Below, piece by piece: positions 16,560-25,129 of a stretch of DNA of 56,973 nucleotides (positions within the stretch are counted from its first letter, which is position 1; every line of letters starts with the position of its first letter). This DNA comes from Acidimicrobiia bacterium. Its GTDB lineage: Bacteria > Actinomycetota > Acidimicrobiia > Spongiisociales > ZC4RG35. The notes under the pieces are model-generated. The model saw only the letters and a list, made by a program, of their open reading frames with translations. It was not told the origin of the DNA and searched no databases. The stretch lies in assembly GCA_015488325.1 (NCBI GenBank), contig WFOA01000086.1, forward strand, positions 1 through 56,973, in the 5' to 3' direction. The translations under genes were made by a program, and so were the position numbers.

Positions 16560-17742
16560 CCGTTCCTCGGGCCTCGCCCAGCCGGACGGTCCCTCCCTGC
16601 CCTTCGAGGATCACTTCGTCGCCGGGCTGGAGGAAGGTGCGGGTCTCGTCGCCGGGGAGCGGGAGGGGTTCGACCCCACCTCGGGTCGCCTCCAGGAGGC
16701 TTCCCATCTGGCCGGGGCCGGGCCCCGACACGGTTCCCGAGGCGACCAGGTCGCCGGTGCGCAGGGGCGCTCCGTTGGAGGTGAGATGGGCGAGCTGCTG
16801 CGCCACCGTCCAGTACTGCTCGGCGAAACCGACCCGGCAGATCGTCACCGGGTCGAGACCTCGGGCTCTCATCTGTGCGGAACGCAGTTTCACCGTCAAG
16901 TCGAGGTCGAGGCCCCAGGGATGGTGGCGCCGAAGGTAGGGGAGGGGCTGCGGCGTCTGAGCCGGACCGGGTACCCGTACCGCCCCGAAGGCGTCGAGGG
17001 GCACCACCCACGCCGAGATCGTCGTGGCGAAGGACTTGCCGAGAAACGGGCCGAGGGGCTGATACTCCCAGGCCTGGATATCTCGCGCCGACCAGTCGTT
17101 CACCAGCACCACCCCGAAGACGTGGTCCATCACCTGGTCGATCGGGACCGGTTCCCCGAAGGTGGAGCAGGTTCCGATCACGAACCCCACTTCGAGCTCG
17201 AAGTCGAGACGACGTGACGGTCCGAACGAGACGCCGCCTCCTTCGTCGAGGCGCTGCCCCGACGGCCAGGGGATCTCGGTGCCGGAGACCACCACCGAAC
17301 TCGCTCGGCCGTGATAGCCGGCGGGGAGATGCCGCCAGTTGGGGGGAAGGGGGTCGGCGTCGGGACGGAAGATACGGCCGACGTTGACGGCGTGGTGGAG
17401 CGACGAGTAGAAGTCGACGTAGCCCGCCACCGTGAAGGGAAGATGCATCGTCACCCCGTCGGTGTCGACGACGGCCGACTTCGCCACCGGCCACCGGTCG
17501 ACGACGAGGTGGGTGACGGTGCGACGGGCTTCGTTCCAGACGGCGGGCCCTGCCGCCATGAATGCGTCGAGGGAGGGGGCGGCCAACTGTTCGGGGACCT
17601 GGCCGGCGTCGGCGAGGGTCGCCAGGTCGAGGATCCGAGTCCCGAGGCGGACGCCGATTCGCCGGCGGTGTCCCCCGGGGAGGGTGAAGACCCCGTAGGC
17701 GAGGCCCGCTACCTCCTGGTCGGAGACCTCTCCGGTGTTCAC
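16489..17742 (-). CDS. fahA: Fumarylacetoacetase
   Basis: 417 residues from GTG 17742, overlapping the hmgA stop (GTGA). FAH features are PAGYHGRASSVVVSGT, FELEVGFVIG, FGVVLVNDWSARDIQ and WEYQPLGPFLGKSFATT, with the metal site Asp/Glu residues and the substrate-binding YHGR. It hydrolyses fumarylacetoacetate to fumarate and acetoacetate, the last step of tyrosine degradation. The basic C-terminal ~25 residues run into the 3' end of the DUF72 gene. They are unlike the family, so this stop may lie beyond the ancestral one. Confidence 0.93.
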   Translation of the reverse strand: MNTGEVSDQEVAGLAYGVFTLPGGHRRRIGVRLGTRILDLATLADAGQVPEQLAAPSLDAFMAAGPAVWNEARRTVTHLVVDRWPVAKSAVVDTDGVTMHLPFTVAGYVDFYSSLHHAVNVGRIFRPDADPLPPNWRHLPAGYHGRASSVVVSGTEIPWPSGQRLDEGGGVSFGPSRRLDFELEVGFVIGTCSTFGEPVPIDQVMDHVFGVVLVNDWSARDIQAWEYQPLGPFLGKSFATTISAWVVPLDAFGAVRVPGPAQTPQPLPYLRRHHPWGLDLDLTVKLRSAQMRARGLDPVTICRVGFAEQYWTVAQQLAHLTSNGAPLRTGDLVASGTVSGPGPGQMGSLLEATRGGVEPLPLPGDETRTFLQPGDEVILEGQGGTVRLGEARGTVTSTPAARRRAGRHGPRSRRSSC

Positions 17743-18896
17743 CTGCCTTCCAGCCACGTCCAGGCGTATCGGTCGTCTTCGCAGTCCCGGGCGCCGGGGC
17801 CGAGGTCCAGGGGTCGGAAGGTGTCGATCATCACGGCCAGCTCCTCGGTACCTTTCGCTCCGATCGATGCCTCCACGCTGCCGGGCTGGGGCCCATGGGT
17901 GTGTCCCCCGGGATGCAGCGAAATCGAGCCGGCTTCGATGCCCGACCCTCTCCGGGACATGAAGTTTCCTTCGACGTAGAAGATCACCTCGTCCGAGTCG
18001 ACGTTGGAGTGATGGTAGGGGGCCGGGATCGCGTCGGGGTGGTAGTCGAAGAGGCGGGGCACGAACGAGCAGATCACCAGGTTGGGGCCTTCGAAGGTCT
18101 GGTGGACGGGCGGCGGCTGATGGATCCTTCCGGTGATCGGTTCGAAGTCGTGGATGGAGAGGGTGTAGGGGTAGAGGCATCCGTCCCAGCCGACCACGTC
18201 GAAGGGGTGGTGTCGGAACACGTACCGGGACATCCCGGCCCGGTGTTTCACCATCACCTCCACGTCGCTCCCCTCCTCCAGGATCGGTTCCGACGGCCCG
18301 TGGATGTCCCGTTCGCAGTACGGGCTGTGTTCGAGGAACTGTCCGTTGCGGGAGAGGTAACGGCGGGGAGGGCCGACGTGACCGCGTACCTCGGTCACCA
18401 GGGCCCGCAACGGGGCAGCCAGGCGCCAGCGGTGGATGGTGGAGGCGGGGATCACCACGTAGTCGCCGCTTCGGAACGGAAGCGTCCCGAACACCGACTC
18501 CAAGACCCCCGACCCCTCTTCCACGTACACCACCTCGTCGCCGGTGGCGTTGCGGAACAAGGGTCCGTCCTGGTCACAGGCGACGTAGGAGATCGCCACG
18601 TCGTCGTTGGCGAGGAGCAGGTGCCGCCCGGTCACCGGGTCCCCGCCTTCCTTCAACGAGTGGGTGCGGAAGTGGCGGGGCCGCAACGGGTGGTTGGGGG
18701 TCAGGTCCTGGGGTTCGGTCTCGATCGCCTCGATGGCGCGGAGGGCGGTCGGTGGGTGGATGTGGTAGAGGAGGGCCGAGTCGTAGGTGAACCCTTCTTC
18801 CCCCATCAGCTCTTCGGTGTACAGGGTTCCGTCGGGTTTGCGGAACTGGGTGTGGCGTTTCCGGGGGACTTCCCCGAGGCGGCGGTAGTAGGGCAT
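17739..18896 (-). CDS. hmgA: Homogentisate 1,2-dioxygenase (short form)
   Basis: 385 residues from ATG 18896. The cupin core includes YVEEGSGVLESVFG, YVVIPASTIHRW, the iron site region HHSNVDSDEVIFYVEG and HPGGHTHGPQPG. The His residues and Glu expected as Fe(II) ligands are present. Proteobacterial and animal enzymes are ~430-445 residues, so this belongs to a shorter group lacking part of the N-terminal domain. It cleaves the homogentisate ring to maleylacetoacetate with O2. The gene sits between hpd (14 bases upstream) and fahA (4-base overlap), which fits the role. Confidence 0.9.
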   Translation of the reverse strand: MPYYRRLGEVPRKRHTQFRKPDGTLYTEELMGEEGFTYDSALLYHIHPPTALRAIEAIETEPQDLTPNHPLRPRHFRTHSLKEGGDPVTGRHLLLANDDVAISYVACDQDGPLFRNATGDEVVYVEEGSGVLESVFGTLPFRSGDYVVIPASTIHRWRLAAPLRALVTEVRGHVGPPRRYLSRNGQFLEHSPYCERDIHGPSEPILEEGSDVEVMVKHRAGMSRYVFRHHPFDVVGWDGCLYPYTLSIHDFEPITGRIHQPPPVHQTFEGPNLVICSFVPRLFDYHPDAIPAPYHHSNVDSDEVIFYVEGNFMSRRGSGIEAGSISLHPGGHTHGPQPGSVEASIGAKGTEELAVMIDTFRPLDLGPGARDCEDDRYAWTWLEGR

Positions 18897-18910
18897 GGGG
18901 TCCCCCGATG

Positions 18911-20002
18911 CTAGAGGTTCCCTCGCAGGGCCTGCTCCCGCTCGATCGCCTCGAACAGCGCCTTGAAGTTGCCGACTCCGAACCCTCGGGAGCCGTGCCG
19001 TTCGATCACCTCGTAGAAGACCGTGGGGCGGTCCTGGACGTTCTTCGTGAAGATCTGGAGCAGATAGCCTTCGTCGTCCTGGTCGGCGAGGATCCCGAGC
19101 TCGGCGAGCCGGTCGATCTCGGCGTCCATCCGGGACCAGTCGAGGCGTTCCCGGAGGTCTTCGTAGTAGGTGCCGGGAACGTACAGGAACTGGATCCCTT
19201 GCGCTTTCAGGGTCTCGACCGTGGAGACGATGTCTCCGGTGGCGAGGGCGATGTGTTGGACCCCGGGTCCGCGGTAGAAGTCGAGGTACTCCTCGATCTG
19301 GGATCTCTTCCGTCCTTCGGCGGGCTCGTTGATCGGCAGTTTGATCCGTCCTTCCCCGTCCCAGAGCACCTTCGACATCAGCGCCGTGTATTCGGTGGAG
19401 ATCTGCTCGTCGTCGAAGTGGTGGAGCTGGGTGAAACCCATCACGTCGGCGTAGAACCGGGCCCACTCGTCCATGTGTTCGACGTTGCACACCACGTGGT
19501 CGATGTGGGTGAACCCGGCGGGGCGAGGGGCGGGGAGGTGATGCGGCTGGTAGCCGGGGAGGAACACCCCTCCGTAGCGGGAGCGATCCACGAAGGTGTG
19601 GATCGTGTCTCCGTAGGCTCGGATCGCCGAGAGGACGAGGGTTCCGTCGTCGGATTCGATCGTCTCTGGCTTCCGGTAGGGATCCGCCCCTCGCTCCAGA
19701 GCCACCTCGTAGGCCTCGACGGCGTCGGGCACGGCGAAGGCGACGTCTTTGACGCCGTCGCCGTGGAGGTGGTGGTGCCGGGTGATCTCGTGGTCGGGAT
19801 GGAGTCCCGCCGTGACCACGAAACGGAGCTCCCCTTGCTCCAACACGTAGGAGGACCGGTCACGGACCCCGGTCTCCGGCCCGGCGTAGGCGGTGACGTC
19901 GAAGCCGAAGGCGGTCCGGTAGTAGTAGGCGGCCTGGCGGGCGTTGCCGACGTAGAACTCGATGTAGTCGTAGCCCAGCAGCGGCATCGGGTCGTTCGTC
20001 AT
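18911..20002 (-). CDS. hpd: 4-Hydroxyphenylpyruvate dioxygenase
   Basis: 363 residues. ATG 20002 is preceded by GGAGACGGAG. Two vicinal-oxygen-chelate halves are visible, with the Fe(II) ligands at His169 (FTHIDHVV), His250 (GVQHIALAT) and Glu331 (PTVFYEVIER). The C-terminal GSRGFGVGNFKALFEAIE is diagnostic for HPPD. It turns 4-hydroxyphenylpyruvate into homogentisate. It is first in the hpd-hmgA-fahA operon, with a TTGCAC/TAGGGT promoter facing an Lrp-type regulator. No maleylacetoacetate isomerase gene is seen nearby. Confidence 0.95.
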   Translation of the reverse strand: MTNDPMPLLGYDYIEFYVGNARQAAYYYRTAFGFDVTAYAGPETGVRDRSSYVLEQGELRFVVTAGLHPDHEITRHHHLHGDGVKDVAFAVPDAVEAYEVALERGADPYRKPETIESDDGTLVLSAIRAYGDTIHTFVDRSRYGGVFLPGYQPHHLPAPRPAGFTHIDHVVCNVEHMDEWARFYADVMGFTQLHHFDDEQISTEYTALMSKVLWDGEGRIKLPINEPAEGRKRSQIEEYLDFYRGPGVQHIALATGDIVSTVETLKAQGIQFLYVPGTYYEDLRERLDWSRMDAEIDRLAELGILADQDDEGYLLQIFTKNVQDRPTVFYEVIERHGSRGFGVGNFKALFEAIEREQALRGNL

Positions 20003-20027
20003 CTCCGTCTCCTCGTCGCGCCTGCGC

Positions 20028-20056
20028 ACCCTATGGACTGTGGACTACCTGTGCAA
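20028..20056 (-). promoter_or_regulatory. Predicted hpd promoter
   Basis: On the minus strand, TTGCAC (20056-20051) and TAGGGT (20033-20028) are separated by exactly 17 bases. The -10 ends 25 bases upstream of the hpd ATG. A TGTGCA half-site (20050-20055) overlaps the -35 box and repeats the half-site of the dyad centred at 20080, 23 bases away. Confidence 0.62.
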
Positions 20057-20072
20057 GAGATCGCTGACTCGC

Positions 20073-20087
20073 TGTGCAGTTTGTACA
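20073..20087. promoter_or_regulatory. Dyad operator candidate for the Lrp/AsnC regulator
   Basis: TGTGCAGTTTGTACA reads as TGTnCAnnnTGnACA, a 15-base dyad with five matching pairs. It overlaps the leaderless -10 (TACAGT, 20084-20089) of the regulator gene and lies about 17 bases upstream of the hpd -35. This placement would allow autorepression together with control of hpd. Confidence 0.5.
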
Positions 20088-20089
20088 GT
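20084..20089 (+). promoter_or_regulatory. -10 box of a leaderless promoter (Lrp/AsnC gene)
   Basis: TACAGT ends six bases before GTG 20096. This spacing supports the GTG rather than the in-frame ATG at 20111 as the start codon. Confidence 0.55.
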
Positions 20090-20095
20090 GTGGGG

Positions 20096-20635
20096 GTGCC
20101 GGATACGCCGATGAGGGAGCAGACTGCCATCGATGGCCTCGACCGCAGGATCCTCTTGGAGCTCGCCGCCAGTCCCCGGATCGGCCATCTGGAGCTGTCG
20201 CGCCGGCTCGGCGTCGCCCGGGGGACGGTGACGGCCCGCCTCGACAAGCTCCGTCGGCGAGGGGTGATCACCGGGTTCGGACCCGACCTGGACCTCGAAG
20301 CCCTCGGATATCCCGTCCAGGCGTTCTCCACCGTCACGGTCACCCAGGGACGACTCCACGAGGTGATCGGCCCCCTCGAAGAGGTCCCAGAGGTGCTGGA
20401 GGTGAACGTCACGACGGGCGACGCCGACCTCTTGGTGCGGATCGCCGCCCGGTCGAACCGGCACCTCCTCGAAGTGTTGGAGGGAATCCTCGCCCTCGAC
20501 TACGTCGATCGGGCGTCGAGCGCCATCGTCTTGGCGACTCCGGTCGAATACCGGACCCGGCAGCTCCTCGAAGCTCAGGAAGGGGAGCCGCGGTCCCGGG
20601 ACGGGCGACCCCGACCGTCTTCGGGTGCCCGGTAG
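20096..20635 (+). CDS. Lrp/AsnC family transcriptional regulator
   Basis: 179 residues from GTG 20096. It has an N-terminal winged helix-turn-helix (LDRRILLELAASPRIGHLEL and RLGVARGTVTARLDKLRRRG). A RAM-type ligand-binding domain follows from about residue 70 (VEVNV-like strand EVLEVNVTTGDADLLVRIA). Lrp/AsnC proteins sense amino acids or related small molecules and bind as dimers to dyads. Its divergence from hpd, with a dyad in the shared 93-base gap, makes it the likely regulator of tyrosine degradation. The 3' end overlaps the convergent protease gene by 61 bases. Confidence 0.92.
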   Translation: MPDTPMREQTAIDGLDRRILLELAASPRIGHLELSRRLGVARGTVTARLDKLRRRGVITGFGPDLDLEALGYPVQAFSTVTVTQGRLHEVIGPLEEVPEVLEVNVTTGDADLLVRIAARSNRHLLEVLEGILALDYVDRASSAIVLATPVEYRTRQLLEAQEGEPRSRDGRPRPSSGAR

Positions 20636-21528
20636 GGCATCGGGATGTACTCCACCGAGGGGCGGCGTCCCCGCGGCTGGGGATACAGCTGCATGATCTC
20701 CCGCACCTCGTTGGGGAGCTCGGTGGAGATGGGCAGCCCCAGAGCCTTCGCCTCGGCAGCGAGCAGCGGGTAGTCGTGGGTCCAATGACCCTGGGAGAGG
20801 GTGTCGGCCACCTCGGCGGCCCGTTCCGCCCCCAGCTTCGGCTCCAAGAGGTCTTGGACGAAGGCCTGGACCTGTTTGAGGGCTTTGCGGGCCAGGTCGG
20901 CGAGGATGAGGGTCTCGTCGTCCACCTTGTTGACGTCGCTCTTCGCTTCGACCGCTTCGACGATCGACCGGGCGGCGTATTGGCCGAGCTGAGGGTCGAC
21001 GGGGCCGAGCACGGCCGAAGGGGACATCACGATCTCGTCGGCTGCCAGGGCGATCAGCGTGCCACCCGACATGGCGTAGTGGGGGATGAAGGCGGTCACC
21101 TTGGCGGGATGCTCCTTCAGGGCATGGGCGATCTGTTCGGCCGCGAGGACCAGTCCGCCCGGCGTGTGGAGGATCAGATCGATGGCGACGTCGTCGTCGG
21201 TCAGCTCGATGGCCCGTAGCAACTGTTCGGAGTCGTCGATGTCGATGTAGCGGGCGAAGGGGATCCCGAACAGCGCCAGACCTTCTTGGCGGTGGATCAA
21301 GGTGATGACCCGGCTGTTCCGTTTCCGCTCGAGGGCGCGGATCGCCCGCACCCGCTGTGCCATCAGCATTCGCTGTTGGAGCAGCGGCTGCAACGACGAG
21401 ATGATGAACAGCAGCCAGATGATGTCCAGCAGGCCGAACCCGCCGACGTTGCCTCCTGGAGCCGTCTCGGCGGGCACGCAGGCGGTGAGGGCCAGGGTCA
21501 TGCCGACGAGGATGAGAAGCCGCCGCAT
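20575..21528 (-). CDS. SDH-type (ClpP-fold) membrane serine protease, lipoprotein-like
   Basis: 317 residues. The N-terminus has a lipobox-like LALTACVPA (Cys17) and a second hydrophobic helix (LLDIIWLLFIISSL). The catalytic domain has HTPGGLVLAAEQIAHAL and HYAMSGGTLIALAADEIVM, where Ser of SGG is the predicted nucleophile. This matches the SDH_sah / serine dehydrogenase proteinase group of the ClpP/crotonase fold, usually membrane-bound and with poorly known substrates. It lies ten bases downstream of the membrane protein gene on the same strand, so it may end the hutG-hutH transcript. Confidence 0.86.
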   Translation of the reverse strand: MRRLLILVGMTLALTACVPAETAPGGNVGGFGLLDIIWLLFIISSLQPLLQQRMLMAQRVRAIRALERKRNSRVITLIHRQEGLALFGIPFARYIDIDDSEQLLRAIELTDDDVAIDLILHTPGGLVLAAEQIAHALKEHPAKVTAFIPHYAMSGGTLIALAADEIVMSPSAVLGPVDPQLGQYAARSIVEAVEAKSDVNKVDDETLILADLARKALKQVQAFVQDLLEPKLGAERAAEVADTLSQGHWTHDYPLLAAEAKALGLPISTELPNEVREIMQLYPQPRGRRPSVEYIPMPYRAPEDGRGRPSRDRGSPS

Positions 21529-21538
21529 CGGACGCAGG

Positions 21539-22606
21539 CTAGTGGCTGTCGTCTTGCGGCGTCATTTCCTTCCAGCCGCTCGGCCGGGTCCCGTAGGCGG
21601 CCGCCTTGATCTCCTCGTCGGATTCGAACCCGGCCCCGATCGCACCGCCGAAGGTCGCCAGGGAGGCGATGAACCAGGCGAGCCACAGGTAGTCGGAGGG
21701 GTCGACTGGTCGGCCCAGGGCGAGGGCGAGGACGGAGCGGTCTACGAGGGCGAAGGCGACGCCGGCGGCGACCGCCAGCAACGCCGCGTAGAAGGCGGCG
21801 AACCCCAACAGCACGGTGATGGCGGTCACCAGGTTGAAGAGGAACACCTGGTCGTGGGCGGCCGGCGTTCTCGCCCTCTCCCACAGCCCGTGCTGGACGA
21901 TGAGCCCCACCGTGGCGAAGGTGATCGCCCCGACCATGAGGAGGGTCTGACGGGGCCAGCGGGAGGCGTCGGCCAACACCCAGATGTCGCTCGTCACCAG
22001 CGCGAAGGCGACGGTGGCGAGCCCGGCGGCGATCCCCCGGGTGAGGGTGGCCGCCAAGCTGAGGGGCTGGTTGGCGACGATCATCCCGGTGAGGAGGCGG
22101 AGGTATCCGGAGAGCTCACGGTGGGCGGGCTCGTCGCCGTGGGTGAGGCTGGCCCGTCCGGCGAGGCGGCCGCGGATCCGGCTCCGTTCCCGGCGGTCCC
22201 GGGCAGTGGTCCCCACCAGGGCGTCGAGGGCGCGGTGGAGGGACCGGGCGGCGGTTTCCGGGGTCTGTCTCGCCCCCAACGCCGGCCAACTCAACACGCC
22301 GACACCGTGGGTCATCGACGCCACGCTGGTGAGGGGCCGACGACCCGACCGGATGGGGAGGTCGGTGAGCACGATGCACAGGTCCCATCCCCGGTCCAGG
22401 AGCCGGGTTCGGGCGGCGTCGATGATGTCCTCCACGGGGGCCGGAGGACGGACGAGCCCGTCCACTTCGACGACGGCATCCCACGTCGCTTCCGGATACC
22501 GGTCGGCCAGCCAGTCGACGAGATGGTCGGCGACCCGTCGGGCGGCGGCAGCGGGCGCTCCGGGGCTGGCCACGACACCGACGGTGAGGGAAGGACGGTC
22601 GTTCAC
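21539..22606 (-). CDS. Multi-pass membrane protein of unknown function coupled to hutH
   Basis: 355 residues from GTG 22606, overlapping the hutH stop (GTGA). The N-terminal ~190 residues are soluble (SLTVGVVASPGAPAAAARRV, DLCIVLTDLPIRSGRRPL). They contain a possible nucleotide- or metal-binding segment, SMTHGVGVLSWPALG, of no clear family. About five hydrophobic helices follow (residues ~195-320). Translational coupling to histidine ammonia-lyase might hint at transport or sensing, but no transporter family is recognisable. Confidence 0.72.
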   Translation of the reverse strand: MNDRPSLTVGVVASPGAPAAAARRVADHLVDWLADRYPEATWDAVVEVDGLVRPPAPVEDIIDAARTRLLDRGWDLCIVLTDLPIRSGRRPLTSVASMTHGVGVLSWPALGARQTPETAARSLHRALDALVGTTARDRRERSRIRGRLAGRASLTHGDEPAHRELSGYLRLLTGMIVANQPLSLAATLTRGIAAGLATVAFALVTSDIWVLADASRWPRQTLLMVGAITFATVGLIVQHGLWERARTPAAHDQVFLFNLVTAITVLLGFAAFYAALLAVAAGVAFALVDRSVLALALGRPVDPSDYLWLAWFIASLATFGGAIGAGFESDEEIKAAAYGTRPSGWKEMTPQDDSH

Positions 22607-24120
22607 GTGTTCGCGAGTTCGGTGATCCGGCCCTCGGTGATGAGGGATGCGACCTGTTCGATCTCGGTCGACGGCGGACGGTCGTCGTCGAGGGGCGGAA
22701 CGACCGCCCGGATCAGGTCGAGGACGGACGCCGTCCCCGGCGCCGGGCGGAGCGGGCGGCGATACTCGATCCCCTGGGCTGCACACAGCAACTCGACGGC
22801 GAGGATGCGGGCGGTGTTGTCGAGGACCTCGTCGAGCTTGCGGGCGGCGCCCCAGCCCATCGAGACGTGATCTTCTTGGCTTCCCGACGTGGGGATCGAC
22901 TCCACCGATGCGGGATGGGAGAGCACACGATTGTGGGCAACCAGGGCGGCGGCGGTGTACTGGGTGAGCATGTAGCCCGAGTTGAGCCCCGGGGCCGGAG
23001 ACAGAAACGCGGGGAGACCCGCGGAATGTTGGGGATCGAGCATCCGGTCGGTGCGCCGCTCCGAGATCGAACCGAGTTCGGTGACGGCGATCGCGGCGAA
23101 GTCGAGGACGAAGGCCAGGGGCTGTCCGTGGAAGTTGCCGCCCGAGACCACCTCCCCCGTCTCGGGGAACACCACCGGGTTGTCGACCACCGAGCCGAGT
23201 TCGATCTCCAGGACGGAGCGGACGTGGGCGAGGGTGTCCCGGACCGCCCCGTGTACCTGGGGTGCGCAGCGGAGGCTGTACGCGTCCTGGACGGCATGGA
23301 CGAAGTCGTCGGCGTGGCTGGCGCCGATCTCGGAGCCTTCGATGAGCCGGGCGATGGTGGCCGCCGACGCCGCCTGGCCCGGATGGGGGCGGAGACGGTG
23401 CAGGTCGGCCCGGAACGGGCGGGCCGACCCCATCAGGGCCTCCACCGACATGGCGCAGGCCACGTCGGCGGCGACGGCGAGGATTTCTGCCCGGTGCAGG
23501 GCGAGGCACCCTTGGGCGGCCATGCCTTCGGTGCCGTTGAGGAGACTCAACCCCTCTTTGGCGGACAGCCGGAGGGGTTCGAGGCCGTGTTCGGCGAGGA
23601 CCTCGGCGGCGGGCCGGGCGGTTCCGTCCACCTGGAGGAGACCTTCACCGATGAGGGGGAGCGCCAGATGGGCGAAGGGCGCCAAGTCCCCGGAGGCTCC
23701 CACCGAACCCTGGGAGGGGACGACCGGCAGCAGGTCCCGGTTGAGGAGCTCGACGAGGCGCTCCACCACGACGGGGCGGACACCCGAATGACCCTGGGCG
23801 AGGGTGCGTGCCCGGAGCAGGAGCATCGCCCGCACCACGTCGGTAGGCAGCGGATCCCCCACCCCCGCCGCGTGGCTTCGCAGCAGACGGACCTGGAGGT
23901 GCTCCGCCTCGGACGGATCGACCCGGGTGGAGGCGAGGGCGCCGAAGCCGGTGGTGACCCCGTACACGACGTCGCCGCCCTCCACGGCCCGTTCGACGAC
24001 CTCACGGGCCGGCGCCATCCGCCGGGGAACCGAAGGGTCGACGGCCACCGTGGCCCGTCGGGTGGCCACCGCCACGACGTCGTCGATTGCCAGGGGTCCG
24101 CCGTCGATCGTCACCTGCAT
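22603..24120 (-). CDS. hutH: Histidine ammonia-lyase
   Basis: 505 residues from ATG 24120. The MIO prosthetic group triad Ala142-Ser143-Gly144 lies in GSVGASGDLAP, at the same positions as in the classic enzyme. YGVTTGFGALA, LSAKEGLSLLNGTEGM, GNFHGQPLAFVLD and SGSQEDHVSMGW complete the signature. It deaminates L-histidine to urocanate. It lies 25 bases downstream of hutG on the same strand and overlaps the membrane protein gene that follows. Confidence 0.97.
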   Translation of the reverse strand: MQVTIDGGPLAIDDVVAVATRRATVAVDPSVPRRMAPAREVVERAVEGGDVVYGVTTGFGALASTRVDPSEAEHLQVRLLRSHAAGVGDPLPTDVVRAMLLLRARTLAQGHSGVRPVVVERLVELLNRDLLPVVPSQGSVGASGDLAPFAHLALPLIGEGLLQVDGTARPAAEVLAEHGLEPLRLSAKEGLSLLNGTEGMAAQGCLALHRAEILAVAADVACAMSVEALMGSARPFRADLHRLRPHPGQAASAATIARLIEGSEIGASHADDFVHAVQDAYSLRCAPQVHGAVRDTLAHVRSVLEIELGSVVDNPVVFPETGEVVSGGNFHGQPLAFVLDFAAIAVTELGSISERRTDRMLDPQHSAGLPAFLSPAPGLNSGYMLTQYTAAALVAHNRVLSHPASVESIPTSGSQEDHVSMGWGAARKLDEVLDNTARILAVELLCAAQGIEYRRPLRPAPGTASVLDLIRAVVPPLDDDRPPSTEIEQVASLITEGRITELANT

Positions 24121-24145
24121 GACGGCGAGGATAGGAGGAGGGGTC

Positions 24146-25060
24146 TCAGGCGTCGTGCCGCCGTCGGGCGAAACCCGCCACGGCCGCCAGGAAGACGGTG
24201 GCCAGCGCGTCGAGGGTGAGGCCGTCACGGTCCCTGGTCGGATCGACCTCGACGAAGTCGATCGCCGCCACCTTCGGGTGGGCGCCGCACATCTTCACCC
24301 CGGTGGCGAGATCCCGTACCCGCATCCCGCCTGGACGGGCGCCCGGACATCCCGGCGCGACGGCACGGTCCAGGACGTCGACGTCGACGTCGACGTAGAC
24401 GACGTCGCATTCCCGGGCGAGGGCGTCGAGGGCGGTGCCGACGACGTCTTCGACCCCCCAGGATTCGACCACCTCCATCGGGTAGACGGTGACGCCTCGT
24501 TCCTCACACCAGCGCCGGTAGGGGAGGGAGTTGGCGAACGAGTGGATGCCGACCTGGACGATGTTGGTCCCCGGCAGCCCGTCCTCTTCGACGAGCCCGC
24601 GGATCGGCGTGCCGTTGGTCGGGCCGAAGTCGAGGGTCCGGACGTCGTGGTGGGCGTCGAAGGTGAGCACTCCGACCCGGTCGAGGTGCCCGCCGGAGAC
24701 GACCTTCACGAGGGGTCGGGTGATGGCGTTGTCGCCACCGACATACAGGGTCAGAGGGACGGCGGGGAAGGAGGAGGCGAGCTCTTCGACCGCTCCGGGC
24801 ATGGTGTGCATGTCGAGGTCGTGGACGGCGAGGTCACCCCGGTCGTCCACCTTCACGTCCCCGACGTCGATGTCCCATTCGCCGTGGTAGGTGGAGAAGC
24901 GGGCGAGGGTCCGGCGGAGCTCGGCCGGGGTCCGGTCGGCATCAGACGGCGACAGTGACGCCGACGACGTCGGGACTCCCACCACGGCGAGTTCTGGCTG
25001 CTCGCACTCGGCGGCCAGCCATAGGTCGGCACGGGGCCAGGACGGGTCGACGATCGCCAT
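24146..25060 (-). CDS. hutG: Arginase-family formimidoylglutamase (HutG-like)
   Basis: 304 residues from ATG 25060. The binuclear Mn signature is present as LTFDAHHDVR and VYVDVDVDVLDRAVAPG. The first motif, usually GGDH or GGGH, reads YVGGDNAITRP, with Asn in place of the His ligand. The position directly upstream of hutH supports formimidoylglutamase: hydrolysis of N-formimino-L-glutamate to glutamate and formamide. Agmatinase or another ureohydrolase remains possible. A TACCCT -10 candidate lies at 25074-25069, eight bases before the start. Confidence 0.85.
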   Translation of the reverse strand: MAIVDPSWPRADLWLAAECEQPELAVVGVPTSSASLSPSDADRTPAELRRTLARFSTYHGEWDIDVGDVKVDDRGDLAVHDLDMHTMPGAVEELASSFPAVPLTLYVGGDNAITRPLVKVVSGGHLDRVGVLTFDAHHDVRTLDFGPTNGTPIRGLVEEDGLPGTNIVQVGIHSFANSLPYRRWCEERGVTVYPMEVVESWGVEDVVGTALDALARECDVVYVDVDVDVLDRAVAPGCPGARPGGMRVRDLATGVKMCGAHPKVAAIDFVEVDPTRDRDGLTLDALATVFLAAVAGFARRRHDA

Positions 25061-25129
25061 CGGTCGGCAGGGTACCGGTCGCGGCGCCGCCGGGACGTAT
25101 CCTCGGGCCGTCGTCGAAGAGGAGCTTGG

